Position numbers and translations under genes: made by a program
Shown here: positions 28,868 to 38,961 of the stretch, piece after piece
Layout of the letters: each line of letters begins with the position of its first letter
Numbering within the stretch: position 1 is the first letter of the stretch
The notes under the pieces: model-generated
Databases searched by the model: none
Told to the model about the DNA's origin: nothing
Seen by the model: the letters and a program-made list of their open reading frames with translations, nothing else
Assembly: GCF_013373865.1 (NCBI RefSeq)
Contig: NC_050467.1
Span: forward strand, 38,425,132 to 38,489,131
Origin: Monomorium pharaonis
Lineage: Eukaryota; Arthropoda; Insecta; Hymenoptera; Formicidae
Length of the DNA: 64,000 nt
Direction of reading: 5' to 3'

Positions 28868-31168
28868 TTACGCCAATTTCACCTTATTTCTAATCCACTT
28901 ACGCAGTATGCATCGATTACCTATATCGTAATACGTATATAACTGCTTCGAAATCCATCCTATAGTGTATAAAATAGCGCATAAAACTAAGAATAATGTT
29001 ATCGTCAGGAATACAGTGACATCTAAATCGAATTGCTGATACCACACGGTATCGGCTCCATTGAAACGTAAATGAGGTGCACCATTGTGACGCATTACGT
29101 ACTCGATCCACCATATAACATTCTCTAAGCTATCGTAAGGCTTGTCCTTTGTGAGAGCACGTAACGCCAACATCCTATCTTTGTATCTGGAAGGAGAATA
29201 TATGTGCATGCTTGTTATTATATGTAAACACAATGATTGTCATTTTCTATCCATAAGTAGACGATTGCTATCGTACATACATAGGCGTGCGCGCACTTAT
29301 AATTGACATTATAATTACCTTTTATCATCGGCGACTTCCAGTACAGTATCGTGCAATTCCGATGTCGTAAGCTGGACTATGTTTAGGTATCTTGCAACTC
29401 CCAGAGAAACCATTTTCATAACTTGGTACACCTGATCGAAGACAAACGGTATTCCTACGAGCGGGACGGCGTAATGAACCGCTTCTTCGGTACTCTGCAG
29501 ACCGCCTTGATAAATGAAGAGCTTGATGTTTGGATGAGCTAAAATAAGGAGATAAAAGAGAAACAATTAATAAACTCAGTATTAATTTTTATATGGAAGA
29601 AACGATGTTGCTGAAATGTCTAAAAATTTAACTAGCTATAAATCTGAAAGTAATTCTATAAATAATTACTTTTTATCTTTAAAATAATTATGAAGGATAT
29701 TTAAGTGTAATATGAACAACACTGTAAAGAATTTTGACATTCTAGCAATCAGCTTGAGAGCATATATATTTTAATAATTAAGTCTAATAAATTATTTTCA
29801 GTTCTAACTAAATTTTTTAATATTTCAACAAAACTTCTTTTTATGCATAAAGTTTTTGGTTTATCTGTTTCAATTTACCCAGTACACTCTGCTGCGGGAC
29901 CCACTTAGAGATCATAACATTAGAGGGAATGTCAAAACTATCATTCTCAAATTTCCACAGTACTTTATACGGCAAATTAACAAACGTATTCCTAAAAATC
30001 TTCAATATTTTGTTCGGCAATAATTTGCTTTTTGTGTTTGATCCTAAACTCATATAAATGAAGCCGTTTATCGCACTATCCAAGAATTCTTTTAAATCCT
30101 ATGAGATAAAATTTTATGAACATATATTTGTTTTAAACGCTTTACATAGTGCGAGAATAATTAATAATATGAAATAGAACTTCAATATCAGTTGATAATT
30201 ATTACGAAATGTCTTACTTGTGGTAACAACGGCGGTGTTTTTGCGATGTGCAGTCCACTGAAATGAACAATGTTAGGTATTTCGGGTCTCGCGTATGCGA
30301 GAGACGGTTCTTGATTGATCAAAATAAGACTCATATTTTTTGAAACGTCGATAATGTGCGGTATATCATTACCGAAATACTTCTCCGCAATTTTTTGTTG
30401 TTTGTTCGCGAAAGTAAACCATGAATATATGTTCCACCAAGTATTAACGAAATTCATCAATCGCTTCCAAAATGGTAGATTTAATCCTGTGAAATCTTCA
30501 AGTTCCCAGTTCGAGGGATGTGATGGCAACACGGGACTACCGAGAATGAAACGGTGGCAGTTTTGCAAGTCCATAGACATGATACCTGTAGTTACAACAC
30601 TTGTTCGAATAACAGCGTTTATATTTGTTACATAATGAATCATATAATTATATCATAACTGTATATAATTTTGTTTAACCTTACCTATTAAAGGTGCATT
30701 AAATCTGTGTGCTAAGATGTAGATCGCAGGAGTCATAATCATTTCCGCTATTACTGCGTCAAATTGCACATCAGTTCCATTCGCATAATACTTTACAAGA
30801 TCAGGATGGCTGAGGACATCCTCCGCGATGTTATGACCCAATGTCCGTAATCTTGTTTTTAATCCCGCCAATTGAGTGAGATTCCAACGACTCGGGCTGA
30901 TATCAGTATCGTTAATTTTTTCATATTCAAAACCGAAATCTATTTCTGTATAGTTTGTTAGACTAGTATCGTTTAGAACATTAGGAGTCAATGTTACTAT
31001 ATCGTGTCCTCGCTTATTTAAAGCAAGGCATATTGCTCGAAATACTATCTGATGACTGTAGGATGGAGTTGGAGTAATGATCAATAGCTTTTTACCGTAT
31101 GCAAAATTACTCGTAATTAGAATCCATAGGATTGTGATAATTGGTGAAATACTAGTAGTGAGTCTCAT
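28868..31168 (-). CDS. UDP-glycosyltransferase (UGT family), intact, 5 coding exons
   Basis: Predicted to transfer sugar from a UDP-sugar to small lipophilic substrates at the ER membrane, as insect UGTs do in detoxification, pigment or odorant metabolism; the substrate cannot be read from sequence. Coding exons (5'->3' on minus): 31168-30685, 30585-30218, 30098-29879, 29538-29319 and 29186-28868, all with GT/AG borders and matching phases (1, 0, 1, 2), giving 536 aa. Visible features: N-terminal signal peptide (residues 1-25); SYSHQ with the expected catalytic His near residue 39; the sugar-donor signature WVPQQSVLAHPNIKLFIYQG, followed by GLQSTEEAVHYAVPLVGIP and FDQ; and a C-terminal transmembrane helix followed by a short cytosolic tail. 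The two 220-nt exons encode the donor-binding core. A clean acceptor (TTTCTGTTCATAG) lies one base upstream of the ATG, implying an upstream non-coding exon. Length and exon set are complete and no lesion is seen. Confidence 0.95.
29595..29844. mobile_element. MITE-like element, copy 2, inside a UGT intron
   Basis: About 250 bp, similar along its length to the element at 27562-27819: shared blocks include AAGTGTAAT and TTCTAGCAA, and both have inverted ends, here with GTTGCTGAAATGTCTAAAAA near the left. It lies wholly inside the UGT intron 29539-29878, between the exons encoding the two halves of the donor signature, and leaves both splice sites intact. Confidence 0.7.
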
Positions 31169-31872
31169 CCTATGAACAGAAAGAACCTAATAATTATATG
31201 TATTTGTAACCACTATGATATATATTACATATATATTGTCAAAGAATAACAAATTTATTTTGCAATCAGAAAATTATAAGGCAAATATTACGTTTAACAT
31301 AATAAATTATATTTTTGTTTTTTAACATTATCTTCTAAAATAATATAAAATTAATTTTTACATTTACAGATAGATTTAAAAAACTGATGCAATCAGCACT
31401 ACACTAACTTGAGTTTTTATGTGTATATACACACGCACATGCACAAAATCTTTTTTTTATAAAACGAATAAAAATTTAATGATCTTATATTTTATAAAGC
31501 ATTTTAGATTAATTAGATTACACACGTTGTTAATAAGTTATACTAACATTATTTAAATAATTTTTATAAAGCGTAAGATTATTAATATTTAGTAACGGTA
31601 GCACAAGCGTATTGCACAAGGTTTCGAATGAAAAGATAAACTCAGACTGTATTTGATTTCAAGAATCAATGGTATATGTAAATGTTGGATAGAATTTTTT
31701 TATAAACCTGTCTTAATTTATGATGTTGTCACGTCATTAACAGGAAGTAATGATACTCGATTCAGTATCTACATATCAAGTTTGGTATAAGAATGATATT
31801 AAAATTATTCAGAAAATTCATTTTTAAAAGAATTTCTTCAAGGAAAACCGCTTTCAATCGATTGATTCGTAG

Positions 31873-32027
31873 TCTTGAAATGTAGTTACTATCTAGATAT
31901 CGATCCTCACAAGGATCTTTAAAATTCTCTTTCCTGAAAAAAATTATTTTTAGTTTTTTTCGGAAAAGGGGAGATCTTAAAGATGCTTCTAAATATCGAT
32001 ATCTAGCTAGCAATTATGTTTTAAGAT
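31873..32027. repeat. Long imperfect inverted repeat (fold-back)
   Basis: The left arm, about 31873-31949, contains CTATCTAGATATCGAT and GATCTTTAAAATTCTC. The right arm, about 31953-32027, contains their near reverse complements GAGATCTTAAAGAT and ATCGATATCTAGCTAG. Arms are about 70-75 bases with only a few bases between them, so the transcript of either strand could form one long hairpin with internal mismatches. It may be a fold-back transposon remnant or a hairpin RNA source. No protein is encoded. Confidence 0.7.
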
Positions 32028-33271
32028 GGACAAAATTGTCAGCGGGCAGTTTATGTTTGTTAAGAATGTTCAAATAATAGAAAAATTTTATTCACCACCA
32101 AAATTCGCTGTAGACCAAAATAATCTGAACTTTATTAACTTTATCAGCTTAACGACACATAAAAAGCAATAAAATTTTAATGTCTTTAATAATATTTTTA
32201 ATACCTTAAGAGACCATATCGCCAATAAGAGCCAGCACTATGTGTAACGGTGCAAAAATTAACGAATATTGAATAAACATCTAACGTTGCAACATGAACA
32301 CAGTTAAATAAAACATACAAATGTGCAATGTAAACGCAATAAAATTATACATCAAATTCACAAACGTAACGTTTCGACTCACATTTTAAGTCTTCTTGAA
32401 TGTATCGTGGTATTCTGAAATGCTGCTTTCCTTTGCTCTTTGTTTCTGTTATTATAGCAATATCATACTCTTGAATTCTTTTCTATAATTCGGAATGTTT
32501 GTTTGTCTATCCTCTCGCATTCCACAGTACTCCTTTAATATTTATTAATATTACTAATATGACTAGAGGGAGGCTAGAGGGAGAATGTATAGTCAGTTAA
32601 CCTCCATTGGAGTAAGAAACCCATACGACATAGAGGACTAGTTTAAAAAATTAGATATTGAACCGCTAAGAATTCTGTGACATTATATCAAACACATAGG
32701 AAAGATAATATAAAGTACAGCAGGAAATCAAAAATTAGACAGAGATAGAGAAAGAGTGCCAAAATAGCCACTATACAGAAATAGGCGGAGGGCACACTCA
32801 ATAATCCCTCCCCCCCCAAAAATTCTTTAATGTTATCTAATCGTGATTATAATAAAGTCAAATTTTGTCGTATGTTCGGGCTAAGATACAAGACTGTATG
32901 TGAAACTATGAGACATTTAAGATCCAAATTCAATCCGGAAACAATGATCAAATAGAAAACAAAATTGAATAAATGTTAAACTGTCACATTGTATAAGCGC
33001 TTTGACTTTGTTGGTGTCAAAAAACAGAGTAATATTTTTAATACTTTTAATGTGATGCGAACATTATTACAGCTATTTTATTACTACTACGCGCATATAA
33101 TGATGCGATAAAAACGTTATGTACAGATAATTTATGATTTATTAAAAGGTTCTTATATAATACAACTTATCTGTTAATGCAATTTATTTTTTTCTCTTTT
33201 ATTTATGCTTGAAACGTGAACAAACTTGTTAGTAACAACATATAACTGCGACATTAATAATTGTTACGTCC

Positions 33272-33466
33272 TACACAGAAAAAAAGTAATATAGCCAATA
33301 ACATATGTAATTGCGGACTGCCAACTACACAAATTACTCAATACAATAATTGCAGTATCAACATTGTACTTGCATTAATAGTAAATATTATTGTATTGAG
33401 TATATCTGTAGTGGTAGCCCGTAACAACATATCTTATTGGATATATTGCATTTTTTTTCAGTGTAA
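33272..33466. mobile_element. MITE-like inverted-repeat element
   Basis: About 195 bp that is almost entirely two inverted arms: the left begins ACACAGAAAAAAAGTAATAT, and the reverse complement of the right begins ACACTGAAAAAAAATGCAAT. Both arms contain ACTCAATACAATAAT and a CCAATAA.ATATGT motif at matching positions. No coding capacity is seen. The terminus ACAC(A/T)GAAAAAAA also resembles the ends of the direct repeats at 35881-36012 and 37105-37236, suggesting a related family. Confidence 0.7.
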
Positions 33467-34469
33467 GAACTTCAGGATCTTTTTATTTCACGGACCTTTA
33501 AAATATCTATTTTTATAGAAAGTGAAATCGTGGATTAAGTTATCGATGATCAGTGAGCAGATAAAATAAAATTAAAAAAAAGATAAAATTCAGATAAAAT
33601 TTGGCACCAACGAGCAACAAAGTTTTTGGAATCTCTTTAAAAAATGTATTATTTAATGTTTGCCAATATTAAGTCGTGACATCCGGTGACATCCGGGAAA
33701 ATTATGTGCGTCCCGGTTTTAAATATTTTTATTATTTAGTTTTTTTACCGTGCTTTTTCCAATGTGACATGACCACTCATTAAGTGGCTGAGTAACAATT
33801 AAATATAATAAAATTAAAATACTTGATAGATTTACAAAAAATAATAGTTTAATTTTTAATTTCAAATTTGTAGCTAATTTTTCTCATGGAATTTACAATC
33901 AATTTAAGAGTGAATAATTTGAATCATAATTTAAATCGATAAAAAATCCAGATATATTGTGTGTAGATCTGATTGTGAAAATTGTTAAATATATAATAAT
34001 CTTTTGTAAAATCACAAATAAAAATTGTAGACATTTTATGGATTCATATCTTTTATTTATTTATATAAAATATTAAAGTAAGTAAATATTTCAAATAAAA
34101 GAATAAAATGTTTGAAATAAATATTTAAAAATAAATATGTTTAAAATAAATAAGTAATTTGAAAAACATTAATTAAGTAAAATAACTGATATTTATAGAA
34201 TTTGGCAGAGAAGGAAATAATTAATATTTTATAGTAAAAATATTGAATTTATTTTTCTCTTCTCTTTCTTTTTTATTCTTTCAGGATTAAAAGTTATATA
34301 AATTAATATACGAAAAGAATTATTAGATTCTGCCAGTTTTTTCAATATATAGGCGTATACAGTAATGAATAAATAAATAAATAAATACATTTTTTTCTTT
34401 TGTCTTGTTTCTGATAAAACATTCGTGAATTTCATATCGGACATCAATGTGTACTAACGAAATTAAATA

Positions 34470-35850
34470 ATAATGTGCGGTGTATATAATACTGGCATAT
34501 TGCAAACAAATTTTTTTTTAATCAAAACATCGAGCCTCTCTATGTGTACGGCTAATCTCTTCTCGGAAACAAAGCTCATGTTTTTATGTGACATTTGGTA
34601 CACGCCAGGCACGAGCCAAAGCGCTCGAGTTTTTTCTTTTTCACGAATTTTCTCTCCCGAGTGTCAAGGCCAATCGGCTACTTGCCCCCTCCCACGGTTT
34701 GCTAGGCGAGTCAGTACCATCGCGAATACGCAAGTGAGAGGTCATGTCGGTTACGATTCGCGGTCGTGCGTTTTTTCATTCGGCAAGTGTCGTTTCTTTA
34801 GTGCCGCGAAGTGAGATCTTATCGCGTTCTCGCGTCCTCTCGTCGGTCGAGAGTGAATTTTCCCGCGGAAGGCATCGCCGAGGATGCCGATGTCCGGCAT
34901 ACGGAACGAGGAGTGCCGCGTCGCCGCTGTTGTTTCGTCTTTCTAGTGTCGCGAGGTTATATTTCGTCGCGTTCCTCGTGACCTCGTCGGTCACGAGAGC
35001 GAGTTTCCCCGCGGAAGACATCACCGGGGATGTCGACGACATTAATTGGCGCGCAAAGTGGTCGCGCCCCTGTCCCCTTTTGTCTGTAGAAAATTCGCTC
35101 CAAAATCGCGTGAGATTTTCGTCGCGTCGTGTGCAAGGACCGCCATGTTGTGACGTAATTAGTGCACGGTCATTCGCGTTCGCGTCGTGTCGCGGTCCGT
35201 CCCCGTCTCCGTTCGACACGCAATTATCCTTTTGCATCACGCGTTTCTTGGCGATTTGCAAGTTCGAGATCACCGTGGATCGCTCGCAAACGCCGTCGGG
35301 ACACAAGTGCCGTGGTTCGTCAACGGAATTCGTCGCTGGACGCCCGGTGTCCGGAGTACGCAACGAGGAGTGCCGCGTCGCCGCCGTTGTTTCGTCTTTC
35401 TAGTGTCACGAGGCGAGATCTCGTCGCGTTCCTCGCGTCTTCCCGTCGGTCGAAAGCGAGTTTCCCCGCGGAAGGCATCGCCGAGGATGTCGAACCGACC
35501 CGACGCCGTTAATCGACGTACAAAGTGATCGGGTCTCTCGCGCCCCTTTCCCCTTTCCCCTCCCGCCTGTGGAAAATTAACGCTAAAATCGCTTGAGTTT
35601 TTCGTCGCTTCATGTCGCGGTCCCTGTCTCCGCACGATCTCGTCGCGTCCCCGCGTTCTCCGCGGAAAGCATCGCCGGGGATGTCGAACCGAGTCGACGA
35701 CATAAACAAAGTGGTCGCGTCCCTCGCGTCGTTCGTGTCAAGTGCGTGTGCAAGTGTTGCAAGGTGACTGCAGCAACAACGCAACGAGGAAAACATCATT
35801 GATTCATCGGGCTGGAACGAGGAAAACATTGGTTCATCGGCTGGTGAGTA
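34470..35850 (+). other. CpG-rich block of diverged repeats ending in a splice-donor-like site
   Basis: An abrupt GC- and CpG-rich segment in AT-rich surroundings. The motif CGCGGAA(G/A)(G/A)CATC(G/A)CCG(A/G)GGATG appears four times (near 34864, 35010, 35466 and 35660). Each is preceded by TCGTCGCGTTC-like sequence, and three are followed by an AAAGTGATCG/AAAGTGGTCGCG-like box. The block ends with a doubled AACGAGGAAAACAT segment and GGCTG followed by GTGAGTAAAT (near 35843), a good splice donor on the plus strand. Overlapping long open frames on both strands follow from the composition. It could be a non-coding first exon with its promoter, or the 5' region of a retroelement; neither is proven. 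Confidence 0.4.
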
Positions 35851-35880
35851 AATTTATTTATTATACATTTTAGAAATCGT

Positions 35881-36012
35881 ATAATACATTTTGTAAATTA
35901 TAGAAAATATCTTATTTGAAATAAATGTTACATATTTTTTACAAAACTTCTGCTCGGTACGATTTGAAAAATATTTATTTCAATCTAATAAATTTTTTTT
36001 TTTAGTGTATGT
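35881..36012 (+). repeat. Direct repeat, left copy
   Basis: About 130 bp sharing a series of blocks in the same order and orientation with 37105-37236: ATAATACATTT, CTTATTTGAAATAAAT, TTTTTACAAAACTTCT, GGTAC and ATATTTATTTCAAT, then a T tract and AGTGTAT. The two copies bracket 1.1 kb that holds a retrotransposon ORF1 remnant. Confidence 0.75.
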
Positions 36013-36298
36013 AAACATAAATTGCGTTAACGTATAAAATTAAAACGTTTTAAATAAAAATATACTATATATACAATGCGCATGAATATAAATCTTTGCA
36101 AACAGTGTTCTGTGTTAGTATTTTCACAATGATTCGTATTTGATCGACGATGACGCCACGTGCCGATTAATTCCACAAATAAATATAGGGTTGCCATTCG
36201 TTCCCTTTTTCCCGGACACTGTCCTCTTTTTCAGGGCATTCGGAGACGTCCGGAGGGATTTTTGAAAGCGTTAAAAATTTGTCCTTATATAAATACCT

Positions 36299-36460
36299 AG
36301 CCATGACTGACCACCCTGGCTGAGATTTTATTTTTCGCAAAAGTTGTATATAAATTATTGAAAAAATAATACATATCTTAGCCAGGACTGACCACCCTGA
36401 CTGAGATATTATTTTTCGCAAAAGCTATATTTAAATTATTGCGAAAATTACTTTTTTTTA
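36299..36460. repeat. Two-copy tandem repeat, period 81 bp
   Basis: AGCCATGACTGACCACCCTG at 36299 recurs as AGCCAGGACTGACCACCCTG at 36380, with the following TGAGAT.TTATTTTTCGCAAAAG block also duplicated. The copies differ by scattered substitutions. Confidence 0.85.
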
Positions 36461-36488
36461 AATTTTTATTTTACTCATTGTCCGTGAT

Positions 36489-36960
36489 TTATTCGGATTG
36501 AAAGTGACTACCAATAAATTTTTCCAAGGAGGCTATTGCGTTTATTTTTGTTGCATTATTTTCAACTTTTTTTTCTAATTTTGTTATATTATTTTTAATT
36601 TTAGTCATTACATTGTTTATCGCGTTATTGATATTATCTGTCACTTTGCTTACTTGGGTGTTTTTATTTTTGATTATGGCCGCGTAGCTGAATTCCGGGT
36701 TTATTAATGATTTATTTAATCGGGTTTTCTCTTTTGTCTTGATTTTTTGTGTCATTGGCGTTAGTGCTTATGTTCTTAATTCTGTTTTTATTCTCAATTA
36801 TTTGAGGGCAGTCTCTATACGAGACAGGGTGGCTGTAGCTATTACAATTGACGCAAAATAGTTTTGACTTCTCTAATTGTATATGCGGCAGATATCTGCA
36901 TTTAGCTAGTTCGTGTTTAGTATCACATTTAAAGCATTGGTACGGCAAATTACAGTTGGA
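36489..36960 (-). pseudogene. Non-LTR retrotransposon ORF1 remnant with CCHC zinc knuckles
   Basis: The upstream part (minus strand, 36948-36712) encodes two knuckle-like motifs, CFKCDTKHELAKC and CVNCNSYSHPVSYRDC, an arrangement typical of the nucleic-acid-binding C-terminal half of jockey-like non-LTR ORF1 proteins. After a frame change near 36715-36755, the second part (to 36489) continues with NPEFSYAAIIK and a Lys/Asn/Ile-rich, probably coiled-coil tail. There is no start context, no upstream ORF1 body and no reverse transcriptase nearby, so this is a truncated, frameshifted relic. It lies between two direct repeats in the opposite orientation to the CpG-rich block at 34.5-35.8 kb. Confidence 0.7.
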
Positions 36961-37104
36961 TGCAGACTATCGTATGATTTTATAATTTTTATGTGTAATT
37001 AACGTATTCTCGTATTATATGTCTAGAGTTGCAACAGAAATGTCTGGGGTTTTAGGCCGTAAGTTCTAGTTAAAAAATTTTTAATATGGCAACCGACCCT
37101 ATGT

Positions 37105-37236
37105 ATAATACATTTGTCAAATTATAGAGAATATTATCTTATTTGAAATAAATATCACTTACTTTTTACAAAACTTCTACTTGGTACTGTTTGAAAAAAT
37201 ATTTATTTCAATTTAGTCAATTTTTTTCAGTGTATA
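37105..37236 (+). repeat. Direct repeat, right copy
   Basis: Counterpart of 35881-36012, with the same order of blocks and ending in TTTTTTTCAGTGTATA. Just left of it, ATGGCAACCGACCCTA (near 37085) is nearly the reverse complement of TAGGGTTGCCAT near 36186, so a smaller inverted pair is nested inside the direct pair. Confidence 0.75.
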
Positions 37237-37239
37237 AAT

Positions 37240-38960
37240 ATACATTTAAAATAAAAGTTCTACATGATATTCAGAACTTTCACATAAAAATCTTTATATA
37301 AATTTTAACTTGATTATTGTAATGTTCTACAACATATATATATATGGACCTCTCAAAAACGATCTTTGGTCGATCCCGGAGCCGTAATGATTAATGGAGT
37401 TAGGGAGCTACGCGCAATTCCGTAATACCGTGGCAACTATCGAGTTGAAATTACAGTTGAGAAACTGCGGGGCGAGTTAGGGGAAACCATCGTTGCCTCG
37501 ATCAGTAAAGGATTCCCGTCGTCTGTTTGGCTCCGCAGCCATCCGATCACGTACTAAGCTCGATTTGATTTTGATTCGACGTACACTAGAAACGCATTTA
37601 ATATACGTGCTTGCGTGCCGGGCGCGCGTGCATCGACTAAGGATGAACGTTTTTCAATGGCTGATACGGCGATAAACTCGTACTTCTGTTGTTATGACAT
37701 TATACATGCTTGCAAAACAAAACTAAAAAAATACAAGATATATATTTAAGCATGTCGGAACGCAAATTTCAAATCAATTATTAAGTGCATATAATTTTTT
37801 AATTATTACTTTAAGATATTTTTGGCTTTAAAAAACGATTATTTTTAACGTTTTTTAATAATTTCAATTTTAAGAAAGAAAAGGAGAACTGCAGTTTTGT
37901 TGACAATAGTAGGATTTTACAACTAATGTCAACACGCATTGTAAGAAGAAAGACCCCGTCAATCTTACATTTCAATTCGGCAAACAATTGCCAACATTAG
38001 CTGAATCGCTCTGAATAGTGTTTACAATGCGTAAACGCATAATTCCGTAAATACGAACGTATGTGCAATAATTGCTACCTTTCTAAGGTATAGTGTCAAG
38101 TATGGATGCTGTTGCAAAATTTATTCCCCCCGTCATCTACAAAACGTTTGTAAATGCGTGATCGTCACGTATGAATCATTAGTATTTTATGACGTTAGTT
38201 GATTAGCGAAAACGGCCTACCCTTGTTTGGCAGACTGATTCTATGGAACCCTTTTCGGGAAGACTCGATAGACGTTCCAGACGCAAAAGAGAATCCGTCT
38301 CTTTTCGCCTAAATTTGAGAACCGAGTTCGGTATACTCGCAACTCCGAGCAATCGTAATTTCGCAGGCAGTAGAAGTTTAGCCGCCGGGCTTTCGTTCGA
38401 GAGGTAGAGCTTAGAAGTCAAATATCGGGAATTTCATTTGCGCGCCGCTATGTATTATTCAATCGTACTCAAAGGAGTTTCCTCGCGGGATAAGCTGCCG
38501 TTGAACTCATCAATCACTGTTCTCGTCTCTGACAGACTATTCCAATAAGCTCAACTGCCGGGATTAGTACTTGTGAAATCGATGTATGTCATCAAAGTGA
38601 ACAAAAACTTTGTTCCAAACTACTAAGTATGCATTGTGCTTTATCAAGTCACAGGTATACTTTTTTATTATAATTTATTATCTGTTTATTTTTTGCACAT
38701 GAAGATAAAGAGTACATGCAACCATTAATTATTGAACTAGATTTTTTTTAGTAATTTGGAGTCGTATGAAGAATATTACATTATTTTTTTAATGTATAAA
38801 TTTCCTTACAAGTCATTTTCACAATATAGTTCGAACACGAGAAACACATTAGATTTATGGTAAAAATATTTTCCACCGAGTATAACATTTCTATAAAATA
38901 TTTATTAATGTTTTATTGATAGAGCACGTTAGGGATATGTAGATTAATTCTTAAGACAGT
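37240..38960. other. Gene-free stretch downstream of the acetyltransferase gene
   Basis: No additional gene is supported. The right end should carry the 3' untranslated region of the minus-strand acetyltransferase gene. AATAAA signals on the minus strand lie at 38901-38906 and 38912-38917, about 45-60 bp past its stop. Confidence 0.5.
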
Positions 38961-38961
38961 A

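Larger units (their letters stand above)
31174..34465. other. Gene-free AT-rich stretch upstream of the UGT
   Basis: Apart from the hairpin and the MITE-like element listed separately, no coding region is supported. The UGT promoter and its non-coding first exon are expected here, because the coding start is preceded by an intron acceptor, but I could not place them. Open frames are short and AT-driven. Confidence 0.45.

Noticed and set aside
34744..35635. Overlapping 120-220 codon frames on both strands in the CpG-rich block
   Set aside because: Both strands and several frames are open at once, as expected from GC-rich composition and repeats; the encoded sequences share no domain.
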